Source: Nematopogon swammerdamellus
Lineage: Eukaryota > Arthropoda > Insecta > Lepidoptera > Adelidae
Assembly (NCBI GenBank): GCA_946902875.1
Contig: OX336340.1
Coordinates: forward strand, 16,135,566-16,199,565
DNA length: 64,000 nt
Direction: 5' to 3'
Shown in pieces: positions 10,371 through 24,100 of this stretch. The position numbers were made by a program, and so were the translations under genes. Numbering within the stretch: position 1 is the stretch's first letter; the number at the start of each line of letters is the position of its first letter. Below the pieces are notes generated by a model. That model did not search any database. It worked only from the letters and a program-made list of their open reading frames with translations, and was not told where the DNA came from.

Positions 10371-11885
10371 TTGATTTATTGCATGATAGGTCATTGTCCT
10401 AGAGTAGAAACATTATTTACAAATTTACAATCTTATTTACTAAAAAAAATACAGTCGAATTAAGAACCTCCTCCTTTTTTTGAAGTTGGTTAAAAACAAC
10501 ATGGTGTTCACAAAGTCTCAAGGGGCTACCAACCGTGTAATCTTTTTAATCTAAAGTAGGAACCCAAATCAGTAAAGTTCAAATTTTTCATACTAATAAA
10601 AAAACGATTAGCGCCAAATTCGCATCTCCGTCATTTTGTCATAAGTGCCATGAGGCGATTCCATCCCGTTTCTACTAAAAAAGGACAGCCTCGTGTTATT
10701 TCGCTGAGGACATACGTATCATGGACGGTATCCCCTTAAATATTAAAACTTCAATGTAGGATCGAAGCACTAACTGATCTATAAAACACATGCCTGGATG
10801 TGCAATTATTTTTAATGTCACAGTGGAAAGTATCCACTGCAAAAACATGGAAAATTTTATGTGAAGATTTAAACCCTTCCCATTCACACTACTGGGTGGT
10901 AGGTTGTACCACCGCAATGAATAAAAGGTCAGTCGAAGAAGGTATGTAAATAGGTTGTGTTTTCTGCCCGGTTCAGTGTAGTCGGCACAATATAAATAAA
11001 CTTCCCGCATTGACGAGGCACCACCCGGGTGCTGAGGGCACGATATCATAGGTGTAGTAGACTATGTTGCTAACCATGTCAAGTTCCATACAAAATAATT
11101 CACGCGCTCTGTACCTTCCGCACCCGAGCTTACACATATGCCTGCATCCCTCTCTACTGTTACCCAGTCCTAAATACAGACCATTTCATGTCTGGACTCT
11201 CTTTTGCTTACTTTAGGCTTGTTTGTTCCCCTTAGTTCAAAGTGGATACTTCCAAACTGTGTTACTTACTGTGCATACATCCGAACTTATGGCTCATGTA
11301 GAGATTTGTTAAACAGCACACTATTGCACTAAACTCATTTAATCGAGGACTAACTACTTCACTTCAGACTTATACCATGACTATACACATCTAATCACTA
11401 CACTTATATTGTCCACTTAATTCAAGCATACTTATGTCATCCGTTATTAACAAAAGAATAACATTCAAAAAAATTGTGTCACATATCGAAACCAGAGATT
11501 CTCCAATTTAGCTGACCAAAGAAAGTTAACGCTTTCTTTTTCATGCTAAAATAATAAAAAAATATTGACAATAATTGATTACAATCTCAGTATGTACGTA
11601 GCTCGACATATTCTATTGTTTTTAGAACAGAACAAGAACTGTTTATCGCTGCCAGTCTCAGTGAGAAGAATGAGCTCTACAAAACAAGAACTACCTCATT
11701 TGCTCCAATCAAGCAACGAATCTCTGATTTTGATACGCAAAGTTCATCTAACACCCCATACATTCTACAGAGTTCAATGGAAGACTCAGTATTCAAATAC
11801 TCGTGGAGTCTCACGGACGGTCGTCCAATCTGCAAGAGCGGGCCCCGATACAGCGCGAGCACCTGTAGTACCGGGGCAGTCACCG
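10371..11885 (-). other. Probable Keap1 3' UTR
   Basis: Downstream of the Keap1 stop on the minus strand there is no further coding. An AATAAA (plus-strand TTTATT at about 10375-10380) is followed in the transcript sense by a GT-rich, then T-rich stretch (GTTGTGGTTTTTTTTG), which fits a poly(A) site at about 10350. A diverged SINE relic lies inside (about 10880-11095). Confidence 0.5.
10880..11095 (+). mobile_element. Old copy of the 5S/tRNA-type SINE (family B), 3' half
   Basis: GGTGGTAGGTTGTACCACCG, GGTTCAGTGTAGTCGGCAC and the end TGTCAAGTTCCATACAAAA follow the order of the family B body but with many substitutions, so this is an old insertion in the Keap1 3' UTR. Confidence 0.6.
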
Positions 11886-12172
11886 CTACAATCCCCCGTT
11901 GGGCCGGGACGTGAACACTGCGCCCACGATGTTGTCCGCCATGGGTATACCGCTCATCTCTGGGTGTGACGAGGGGCCGGCGGATGGAGCCCGTTTCGTC
12001 GGCCCTGAGGTCTCCATGTCGTGGTCGGCGCTGAGGAGCGGCACGTGTTGGTAGCAAACTGCGGAGGCGTGGCCGGAGCGGTCGGAGGTGAGGGGCGTGC
12101 CGAGCTTCCAGCGGTCCGAGATCGGGTCGTACACTTCAACTATGTTGAGGAAAGATTGGCCGTCGTAGCCAC
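11886..12172 (-). CDS. Keap1: Keap1 last exon: Kelch blade 6, tail and stop
   Basis: It reads [20 protein letters not shown], then [18 protein letters not shown], which closes the propeller. A tail of about 50 Ser/Pro/Met-containing residues follows and ends at TAG (11888-11886). Counting this exon there are 12 exon blocks in the join, the first being coding from 28416. Confidence 0.94.
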
Positions 12173-15100
12173 CTGCAATGCAACATAGCCCACCCTTATT
12201 AGATTAGAACTTTACCCAACATTTGACTATGCGCCATAAAGCCCTATGTGACTTTGTTCAATATTTAGTTATATATATCCCAGTGTTCCTGCGGCCTCGC
12301 TTTACCCTGAAATATCCTATAACCATGCTTAGATGTGCCAGAAAACGTCAGTGAAACCCCCATGTGAATTAATTCAGTAGTTCTCGAGTTACGAGCGAAC
12401 ATGGAATCCACAACAGCGCTTCGGACGGTTGTTAAAGATTTTCATTTCATTTATTAGGATAACTCAACATTGTAGTAGAAATATTCCAACTTCCTGTGGA
12501 GGTTTCAACTTTCATGAAATATTTGTACATATTGTTACAGATTATACGACTTAATTTCATGTGGAGTTCTCGAAGATGAAAGTTTAGAATCAGGGCATTA
12601 TATCGCCCACTGCGTAATGAACTGGTTAAGTGTAGCCACAATACGGGGCCGACAGGACACTCACCCATAGCGTACATCTTGCTGTCCAGCACGGTGAGCG
12701 AGAGGGCGCTGCGTGCTATGGAGATGTCGGCGACCGTCTCCCACACGTCCCGCTCCGTGTCGTATCTCTCCACGGACGACAGCTGCTGAGTTCCGTCGTA
12801 GCCGCCCACTACGTAGATGAATTGGTTCAACGCCGCCACACCTTGGGACCGAAGGAGAATACATTTTTTCTGGTTTTTTGTATGGGCCACCACCAGTTCA
12901 CTATGACAACCCCATAGTGACTAATAAAATACATCTCTGCTCATGCTCTGCCCATTACATATTACCCAAGGACAGATATCGCTGGTGATCTGGCAGAAAG
13001 TCCTATCTAAGTTTTGCCAAATTCAGATTTTGGTGGTAATATGTCCTATATAATTTTTTCCACAATGTCAGGACAAAATTCAGGCGACTTTATTCTAAAA
13101 TAAACTAAAATAAAATTGTACGTGTTTTTTTTTACATTGTATGACCCTAAGTTCTGAATAAAACAGTTTCACGTCTCTTGAAAAATTCACATTTTTGAGA
13201 TAGGACTTTCTGCCAGATCACCAACGATATATTTATTTATTTATTTTTTTACTTTATTAGAAAACACTACAGCATTTACATTTTCAACTACTGGTATTAC
13301 ATGCACATATTATAAGAAAAGGGCAGGAGAGTACATACTCTCTCACTAAACAGACGACAGAATAAAGTTGTTTGGTCTCCATGTCAGTATCCAGCCAATC
13401 TGCAATCTTTCATCAATTCACTCTGCAAGTCGTGATTGCGGACAACATTTGATGTGTATTATTTACCGGCGCCGCTCCTGGGTGTGTTCATGGAGGCGAC
13501 CTCGGTCCAACGGTTATTTTCTGGATGGTAGCACTCGACGGAGCGCAGGCGGCGCGCGCCGTCGAACCCGCCCGCCGCGTACAGGAGCCGGTTCACCACC
13601 GCCACGCCCACGCCGAGCCGCGCGTCACGCATGCACGCCGCACCCGACCATTGGTCCAGCTCCGGGTTGTAACTGCAAGTGTACCACTCCGTTAATACCT
13701 ACTTCAACGCACTGCTCCAAAAGGTCAAGTACATCGGTATATGAAAAACATTATGAATGTAAAAGAAACATCAGAGATGTGTCAGGCAGGACCGTGGTAA
13801 GTCAGAATACTGAGAAATTGTTTATGTATGTATGTTACGTCCGTGATCATAACTTCATAACGTTATCTTCATTTCATGCAGCGACGAACGATGCAGTCCT
13901 CATTGTAGTCATGAGAACTGGCTGAAGTGGTAGCCGACAACTCTATCGTCTAAGTGCACCACCATGCGCTGAGCAATCATCGTTGAAGCAAATATTCCTA
14001 CTACGTACAATCTCACACTTTCGCATTTCAGCCACAACTTCTGATAAATAATATATATTATGTACTTACAATTCAACAGATTTATGGTATTCTGAGCCAG
14101 CCGAGCCCCCCACTGCGTACAGTAGTCCATCCATCACCGCAACTCCCACCTGCACAATATACTAGTATTTAATATAATATTTATTAAAAGGTTAAGCGCA
14201 AGAAGGCAGGTTTGTAAGACTTTCAAAGTCAACTGCAATTTCATTCCTGATTATCCTCTACAACAAATGCCTTAAATAAAGAATAATGTTTGTATAGTCT
14301 ATTTTTTCTGTTGAGACTAAATTTCGTACTACTTCATTGAATAACAACTCTCTCTCCTGAAGAGTAATTTCAAATAAACATACTTCAACATTAGAAACTA
14401 CAGAGTGAACGCTACAAGAGCTTACCCTATTTCTAGGCGTGGACATGGGGCTGCAAGGTCGCCATTGTTCCGTGGCCGGGTTGTAGACATCCACCCAGTC
14501 GCTGTCGTAAGAGGCGCCCGGGGAGTTGTTCCTCCCTCCCACTGCGTAGAATAAGCCCTGCGATGCGACAATACATTATCAACCTTGTACCGTTTCAAAT
14601 AGAGCATATCCTTTGAATATTGCACGGTATAGATAGAGGGTAAAATCATCCTCACAAATTCATCTATTTAAAAACCTGTGTTTGAATAGATGATGATGTC
14701 TTGGACTTGATGTGGCAATCCTTTCCATGTGTTACAAGTTTGTTTTTTTTTATGGAAAAAAATATGTACCTACTTACTTACTGATATTTATTAACAATCA
14801 ACAATTTGTAACCCCGGAATATTGAAAACTGATAACTGCTCAATGTTCCAAATGTGGAAAGAAAAGCGGTCAAGAGCGAGTCAGGCTCGCACAAATTTTG
14901 GTTCCGTACTAAAACAAAAATATGTTTTTCCCCGAAAATATTACATTGTCGGAAAATCCTGCAGTTTTCCTGTAATCTATGGCTTAATATCTACTAACCC
15001 TATGAAAGTCAAAATTGTACCTTTAGAAACCTAGGAGAACAGGGGGGGAACAGTATTTTTTTGCACATTTTTAGCTATATCATTAAGACCACTGAACTTA

Positions 15101-18100
15101 AAATTATAAAAATAAAATATTTTTAGAATCCTTACAGCTAGCTCTTTCAAATGATACTATGATTGACCAATGATTTCACATGATATGTTAGTTTAAACTT
15201 GTTTTTATTGGAATCAAATTGCCCAATATTAATAATAAATTTCAAGTTCCTATGTTACTTACTTTTCGAGAAAAACGTCTGCGACAGACGCACAACACCG
15301 GAGTGATCTTATAATGGTTCCTTTTAAAGGTACGGAACCATAAAAAAAGCTCTAATCTCTTAAGACAAGCATTAAGTTTGCATACAGACAAGCCAGTCCC
15401 GTGCAGACAGAAAAAAGTGTTACTTCTTACTTTCTGACTAACTAAACAATGAACCTGATTATAATATATAAATACAAACACCACTGTCTCTCAGAATTTT
15501 TTAAATAAATTTTACACCAAATGCATCTCAATAGTTGTTACGGAACCACAACAATTAAAATACCAGCGAAGTCGCTCTACCTACAGTCTCTTCAAGAATA
15601 TAGGGCTGCCAAGATCGACGCTAAGCTCATATATGGAGAGAGCTTCGAAAACGTCACTGAAAGCATCCTACAGAATATGGATAGGTGGAGAGAGGGGAGG
15701 TCGAGAGCGGGACTGGTAATTTCCCCGCGTCCTAGTCAATGCAGACTAGCTGACGAGGGCTTGATGCGAGCCGAAACGTGAAGCATGCGCGGGAAATTTA
15801 GAGTGGCCACTCGCTAGTCCCGACCTTGATTAACACCCTCCTCTACTGCCGATGGGCCCGGATATGTTCGGTGAAGCCATCGCAAGCTTTGTTCCACACC
15901 TCCCCTCATACCTTGAGGAAGGCGGCGCCGAGACCGGAGCGCGGCACGGTGAGCCGGGGCAGCTCGGTCCAGCAGCTGTCGTCCAGGTTGAAGGCCTCGA
16001 GGGTGTCGAGCGAGTGGCGCAGGTAGCCGCCCGCTATGTAGATGATGCGGGGCGTGTTCGGCCTCCGCTCCTTCACTACTGGCTTCTTGTGCAGTGTCAG
16101 ATCCTGCGGTCCGATACACCGTTATATGCTTAAGCTGTAGGAACAACACTCTCAGTGCTTATTTTGCTCGGCAGGGGAGGAACTAGCCGAGCGCTTGTTG
16201 AAGTGAATAAGCAACGAATGGAGCTGCTCCGCTCTCAAATATCCATTGCGGACGTCTAGCAGCCATCCTGCCCGTCTACCGAGACACGTAGCCTACCTCG
16301 GATAGCTGGAGGCGATCAAGCACATTGAACGAAGGAGTTAAACTCTGAGGGATTCCATTGAAGGCAAAGCAGCTACTTTAAACATTATAACAGCAACAGC
16401 CATTGTAAAAAATTCTCAGCGCGACTCGAAGTGCTAAAGCCATTTTCATGGAGCGTTTGAAGCATGACTAAGTATAAAGCCAAGACATTTGAGGTAACTT
16501 AAAACTTGTTCAGAGATTTGATGTAACAAAATAAACTACAACTTGTTGGCACCTACATTTCAAAATAAGAGCAAAATTAAATAATAGCGCAGATAAAAGA
16601 GAACAAAACTTAATATGCTATTTTATGAAAAAACTTTTAACATACTTAATACCATTTTCACCATTTTCAAAGTGTGGGAGTCAAAGGGAGTAGAGTGTTT
16701 TCATTTTACGAAGGCACGAGAGGTACGAGGTAGGAAGTGGTGCGAGAGGCGACCGCGCTGAGCTCAGTAGAGAACGAACTCGGTGCCCGGTCGATACACA
16801 CGTTCTACATGTCTCCGCGTCGCTCCGTCGAACCGAGTCGTTCCCTACTGAGCTTCGCGCGGTCTCACACCACCTCCTACCTAATACCCCTCGTGCCTTC
16901 GTAAAATGAAAACACTTTACTTAGTACCATTTTCACCGTTTTCAAAGTGTAGGAGTCAAAGGGTTAAATAAAAAGCTAATTTTTTTTAAATTAAAATTAA
17001 TAAATATAAGGTTTAAAGCGAGTGCTACACGGCACTCAACACACACAGACCTGGAAGATCTTGGCGAGGTACTCCCTGCAGGCGGGCACCTTCTTCAGCA
17101 CGGCGCAGTTCTTCATCTGCTCCTGCAGGAAGTTGGGCGTGAGGTACTGGCACCGCACCGCCTGCAGGATGTGCTCCATGCGCGCGTACCGCTTCTCCTC
17201 CTCGTACTTCACCTGCCGAGTCATCAACATCATTATCAATATACAGGATGTTCAGCACGGCGCAGTTCTTCATTTGCTCCTGCAGGAAGTTGGGCGTGAG
17301 GTACTGGCACCGCACCGCCTGCAGGATGTGCTCCATGCGCGCGTACCTTACTTCCGTACCGTACTTCTCCTCCTCGTACTTCACCTGCCGAGTCATCAAC
17401 ATCATCATCAACAACATTAGCTCCACTGTGGAATTCACTACCACACTTCATCCGACATTGTAAATCGCTTCCCTTATTCAAAAAACACCTAAAACTGTAT
17501 TACCTCCGTCAATGTGAAGTAAAAACCTAAAAAACAAAAAAACAACTTTTGTTTCATACCTGGATGAACAAGTATGTATGTATGTGTATTTATTTGTATA
17601 TAATATTCTATATATTTAGTAATTTATATGTATTAACACATGTGTGGCTTATATTTTACTAGCATGTACTTATATGTATTGTTAATAAGTATTCTTATTA
17701 TTATTTTACCTTCAATTCTCACGCTCAACTCTTTTGCTACTACCTACTTACATTCCACTATATTATCGCATCTCAAACATCCAAAGGTTGACTGTAAGTA
17801 ATCTCTGTAAGGGATAAGTCCGCCTTTGCACCTTATGTAAATTTTCTAATGTATTTGTTACTGTTTAATGTTTACTGGAGCAATAAAGAATTTTCTATCT
17901 ATCTATTATCATTATCATAATCAACATAGTTATCATAGTTAACATACTCATCATTATCATTAACGGCTGAAGTGAATGTAATACACAGAGGTAAATGGAT
18001 TAGTTTTATAGTTCAAGTTTCATTGGAATAATCTGCTCTCTAATGTTGTATATAAGTGAATATTTAATCTGAGCATCATGTGTAACGTTCACAAATGCAC

Positions 18101-21100
18101 ACAATCCAATGTCTACTTACAAAGTCCATAAGCCTTCTAATGTTCACTATGAGATGAGATGAGGTGCGGTGAGGTGCCGCTAGCAACACACATTATTCAA
18201 ATATGATAAGAATATAATGATCTTGCTATGTCATCATTATTTTGCATTTTGTTTTTATTGGTTTTTTTACAAAAAAAAATCAACTACATTGTTTATCACT
18301 TTATCACACTGCCACCCATCCAACTAGCTAGGAACAGCAAGCAGGACAGAATTTTGTAATTATTTATTTAGTTAGTTCTTCGGTTTAGTTTACCTAGGTG
18401 TTTTAGGGTTCCGTATCCGTCGTACGGAACCCTATTACTAAGCCTACGCCATCTGTCTGTCTGTCCGTCCGTCTGTCCGAGGGCTGTACTGTATCTCTTG
18501 AACCGTAATAGGTAGGTCGTTGAAATTTACACAGAATATGTGTTATTATGGTGGATATAACAACAAATAATAAAAATAAGATAAAGTTAAAAATTCACGG
18601 GGGGGACCCCCGATGATACAAGAAACTAAAAAGTGTATGCGCGCCATCTACCGAAAAGAGTATGAAGCATTTTAACTAATACATAGATGGCGTGAGTGGC
18701 ACTGACCATGACATGGCGATACGGAACTCTCGGTACGCGAGTTCGACTCGCACTTGGCCGGTTTTTTAAAAATTGAGACTGAGATACAAAATTATGAAAC
18801 TAAAAATGACCTGACCTTGGGCGGATTTATGCTGTGGATCTATTTTATGGTTTTGGGGTTAGGCATCGCTAGGGCAAAACTGGCCAACTATGGCCTTCTC
18901 TTTACACGACTGTAGCGGTGCAGTCTACTCGCGCTACTAGAATGTACCACACCACATTAGTATAGTGATTTGTCAGCCTTGATAGCTCAGTGGTGCAGAC
19001 AGTCGACTGTCGCTATTGATGGTTAAGCAACGCTGGGCGCGGTCAGTACTTGGAAGGGTGACCGCTCCACCGTTGGAGGCTGACCGTGGTTTGGATTCCA
19101 CGTAAAACTGTCCCTTCCTTTCTTACGTTTAACTAGGTGGTAGGGTTCAACCCGCCCGGGTTGGTACCACCGCCCTGAATGAAACGTCGGTCGAAACGGC
19201 TATGTAAATATGTAGTTTGCGTTTTCCGTCCAGTTCAGTGTAGCCGGCACGACCGAAGGGAAGCACTGACATGGCACCTAGTTCACCCGGTGTTATGGGC
19301 TGACATCACGGATGTTGTACGTGATGTAGCCAAGCGTGTCAGTTTCCATAAAAAAAAAATAATTAAATAGTGATCAACTCACCCAGTTGAGTACCGCATT
19401 GTACACCTCCTGCTCTTCCCTCACGTTCAGCTCATCTTTTCGTATCAACGATATCACTTCGGGCTGGGTCAGCTGCAAGAACTCCTCCTCTTGGCACACC
19501 TGCGAGCATCCGCATCATTAAACATCACTCAGGTGTAAGTATAGCCACAGATTACTTAATCGTTACTTCGTAACAGATAAATCACTCTATAGAAAAAGTT
19601 CCATACCTTCGGCTTTAATAGCCTACTGTTTCACGTCGCCAATCGCTGCGTGCGAAAATGTACCTAAACGATCGAGTGTAAAGTGATTATTGCTTTGCAG
19701 CTGCGCGCAGTAGCGTGGGCGAGCGTGTAGGTATGCTGACGAATTTCCACTGAATTAGACCGCCGCCCGGCGGCCCGCCAGGCGGTAGGTAGTTAGCTCG
19801 CGCAAGTACGTAGAGTGCGTGAGGCCTGGTATAGCATAGTATGGAAGTTGAAATGGTTGTGCTACATCACCTCCTAAACTCGTGCACCCGTGACGTTACA
19901 GCCTACCTTCTTCCTGTCGGAGCTAGCTGTCATCTTAGTGCTTCCCATTGGTCGTGTCGGCTACACTGAATACGGCATCGCAACACAGTACGTTGATCTT
20001 TCTTGAAATTTAGAATTGTACCTATGAAACTACTTATTCTGTGGAATTTCGCTAATTCGCCAACAATTTTACAGTGAAATATCAATTGACCGGTTTATAA
20101 TGCTCCTATAATATACAGGGTGTTAAAACGGCGTGTACATTAATTTCGCCAGCGCAATCCTCATGTTTTTGCTAGACAAAGAAACAAATGAAGTTTTTCT
20201 CTAAAGTGTCTAGTTTTCGAGATATGAATTTTTGAAATGTAGGTTTTCGTCTAGTGTAATTTAAAGCGTTGTTGCCGCTCCGCACCCTCCGCCTGCCGAT
20301 CTCCAGTCCTCCACTCACAAAGCTAATCCCCGCCCCTCCCGCCAACATCTCCGTCCGAGGCGCTCACGTCTCACCCTCTCTTCCCCCCTCCGCGCCGCCC
20401 TGTTTTCATTAGATCATTTTTACACTAAAATAATCAATTAGTTTGTATGAAAACTGTAACTTTTTATTTAAAGGGAATTCCGAAAAAAGTTATTTGACTT
20501 TTTTGTTACTCTTGATCCCAATAATGATTTCCTAAATTTTATGTACTCGCCGTTTTTACACCCTGTATATGAGATGCTTCGTTATTCATGTCAAATGTTT
20601 CGGGAGGGTTACATACACACTCAAATAAACACATTACGCAAAAAAATATATATGTTTTTAGAATTACTTTTCAAGAAATTTAACAAAACATGTTTGCTAC
20701 CTAAACATTAACCTGTGTGTAACAGTAGGTAACTTGCATTGTACGGGGTCAATGAACGTGTTCAAACGCAGAACAGCTGTTTGTTGTAAGTAAGTCACAA
20801 GGTCGCTATGATTGGTTTTTATAGCTACTTATTTGATTTAACTTTTTTGTTATGAGAAAAAATGTTCCTATAAACATATGTTGTCTTCTTACGTAAAGTG
20901 TTTGTTTGAGTGCGTATATAACCCTCCCGAAGTTATTGACATGAATAATGAAGCACCTTATTATATGCATAATATATATGTGTACAGTGGCGGCTGGTGA
21001 CTTCAGTGACCGGTAGTGCGCTAACTACCTACAAAGGTACTTAAATACCAAATTTCCCAACACATTCCCGTCATGTTATTTTAAGATCGGGACTTCCGAA

Positions 21101-24100
21101 TTTTTTAAACTCCTACGTTTTATTATGTACGTACCTAGTATGAATATTCTCATGACATTCAATGAGTTGCAAAAAACAAGAAAAAAAATCCAAACAAGTT
21201 TTTTAACTCATTTTTAGTACCTTTATGAACACACCCATAGACCACAACACTAACTGCAGCTTTCAAAAAGAAAACAGTAGTAATGTCCCAAAAATACTTC
21301 AAAAAATATATAAAAATATAGTGATGCATTTGAAAAGTAGGAATGAAGCCGGGATCACCTGATTGTAAAGCCTTACCTTTAACCAACGCTTAGGTAAATA
21401 TCGGCACCACTTAATTCCAGTATCACGTGACAGAAAGCACAAAACCTAACCATACCCCATTTTAAATATTCGCGCGCTAACTGATACGTGACATCACATG
21501 ACAGCGCGCTGACTCTAGGCAGACGGACTCGTGCAAAACGAATCGCTCGCGACGTGTCGCACGCGCGGCTATTCACGATATAACGTCTTTGTTTGGCGCT
21601 CGTGCGCCGCACGCAGAACTCCATTTCGGCCCATACTGTTTCTATGAAGTATCTTTTGTCTCACGCGCCAGCGGTGTTTTGCCGATCCCCATACATTCAG
21701 TATGGAGACCCGCGTGCGTTACTCGATTCCGCACAGGGCGCGCGTTTAAACGCAAAAAAGTGCCTTGTTATCTATAAAATAAGGTCGAATTCACATTCGT
21801 ATTTATTTGGAGTACGATCATTATGGTTTTAATGTAGGTATGTTGTAAGATATTATTTATTTTGAGTGAAGTGAAGACTTCTCGTGGTATGGTAGTGCGG
21901 CGCACGAGCGCACTTTAGGACCAGCCGCCAGTGTATGTGTATGTACAGTTGCATCTGTCTGTATACATCATATATAGCATAGGAGAGTGTATCACTATAA
22001 GATTGGCACATTGACCGCATCGACGGACCTGCGTGAAGTGTCTCTCGATGAACTGGTTGGCTCGCTGCTTGAGCGTGGCGCAGCCGTGCTGCTCCGCGAA
22101 GTTGGCGATGCCGATCGCGTTGGACGGGTCCAGCTGCCGCTCGAGGAACGCGCAGCACGCCTCGATCACGTTCGTTATCTGCGCAATATAAAACACAGGT
22201 TAGGTCCTGCTTGGAGTACTGCTCGCACTTGTGGGACGGCTCAGCTAAATACCAGCTTGCGCCGCTAGACTCAATCCAGCGTCGTGCCGTGCGACTGGTG
22301 GGTGACCCTGCGGTGTCCCGCGACTTAGAACCACTGCAACTCCGTAGGGACGTCGGCTCCCTAAGTGTGTTCTATCGTCTATTTCATGGGGAGTGTTCGG
22401 AGGAGCTGTTTAACGCGATTCCGCCGTCCCCATTCCACCTCCGCACCACGCGTACTGGGCAGGGGATGCACCCCTACTCAATCGACCTACCACGGATGTT
22501 CAACCGGTTCTGTAGATCTTTTATTCACAGAACCGGGAAAATGTGGAACGCACTCCCTGCCCATCTATTTCCTCCCAAGTACAACCTGGGGTTCTTCAAA
22601 AGGGGCGTGAAAAGGCTCCTGTCAGGCCGGCATGGCATTCGCAATCCCCGTGCATCACAGAATGTCCATGGGCATCGTTAGACACCTACTTGTAGGTGAA
22701 ACGATGCCACATGTCGCGCTATCAATAAAAAAAAAAAAATAAAAAAAAAAATACGCAAGCGAGCTCATTTATTTTGAGGCATGATGAAAACACCATTGGA
22801 CCTTCTCGACAAAGCATCCTTTATTTCATCATTCATCATTCAAAGACAGTTGCAGCTGTGCTCGGATTTGTCATATTTTGACATTAAACATTTAGCATTT
22901 AGCCAGTTCGATTATCACACCGAAGAAGAACTGGCAAGAAACTTCGCTGGACACATTTTTTACATCCACTTATTCCATATAAAAAAAAAATTGCCTACGC
23001 AGTGCGTGTCATCATTATTCTCTCTTTACAAGTACATATTAAGTATTAATTCAGTTCCTTGTACGACAAACATGATTCATGCACGACAAATGCAAAAATC
23101 ACAAAAATTTATCTCAAATACAATAGTTCATTTCACATTTCACATAGTTACAATTATGGATGGTTCAATAGAAGCATGCCCTGGCAAGACATTGATAAAA
23201 TACATGGAGCAACAGAAACACTACCTATTCCCTATTGTTCCGTAGAAAGAGAGACAGAATGTAATGTCAAATCAAAGATTTAATATCTTAAAATGGAAAA
23301 TTAGCAATATGATAATTTTATAAATAGTTCATACATCTACCTCTGATGCATAGGTACCTGATTCTGAAACGTTCGCCGTAAAAAGTCAAGTAAAATTTTT
23401 TTTTAGCTTTACAATTTCGCTCCTCGTCCCCCAAAGGTTAAGTGGCAGAGATCACTTTGTAGTGATGGGTCCTCCGGTCCGCCTTTGTACACTCCTGTAT
23501 TTTCTTACATGTACGCTTTTCTGTTAATTTTGTGCAATAAAGTATCTCTACTCAAAAGTCGCGACTTGCATAGCAAAACTGAACGAATGAAGCAATTATT
23601 ATGAAAAAGTTAACGCATCTTACATGTAAGTATTATTGGGTTGTTTTGATCCACAATCATAACTCTTGTATTTTATCCGTTCGATACAAATTAACAGTTG
23701 TGCGTCAGTTAGGTGCAGATATAACTGATAAATAATAAAGCTGCGCTATGTGCAAGACATCACAACTTGCATAAATTCGTTGGCACAACAATAACATATA
23801 AAGCTGATAATTTCGAATGTTGACGCCGCGATAACGTTCGTTCTAAATAATACTAGTGGCTTTATCTTGTCGCATACTCCGTGTCACAAAGATATTCTAA
23901 GCCCATTTCAAACCGATGCAGTATACGCGTTGCCGTTTCACATTATTTTTTCATAATAACTGTACGTTCGAGCCGTCGCATCGCAGAGTTTAGATAACAG
24001 CTGGTCTGTGTCAGAGGGAAGAGAAAATATTTTTTATGAATCTACAAATACAATGAGTAATGACATGACACACTCATACAAGACAATGCACTTAGTGATT

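Noticed and set aside
13368..13925. 185-codon plus-strand frame over Keap1 exon 10
   Set aside because: Arg/Pro-rich antisense shadow of a Kelch exon. The Kelch motifs and splice sites are on the minus strand.
19010..19075. Genuine 5S rRNA gene
   Set aside because: Only the internal control region resembles 5S rRNA. The 5' and 3' stems are absent and the segment lies inside a repeated SINE with tRNA boxes and target duplications.
22781..23245. 154-codon open frame in a Keap1 intron
   Set aside because: AT-biased composition, no domain, no splice context and no similarity I can recognise; long chance frames occur in such introns.
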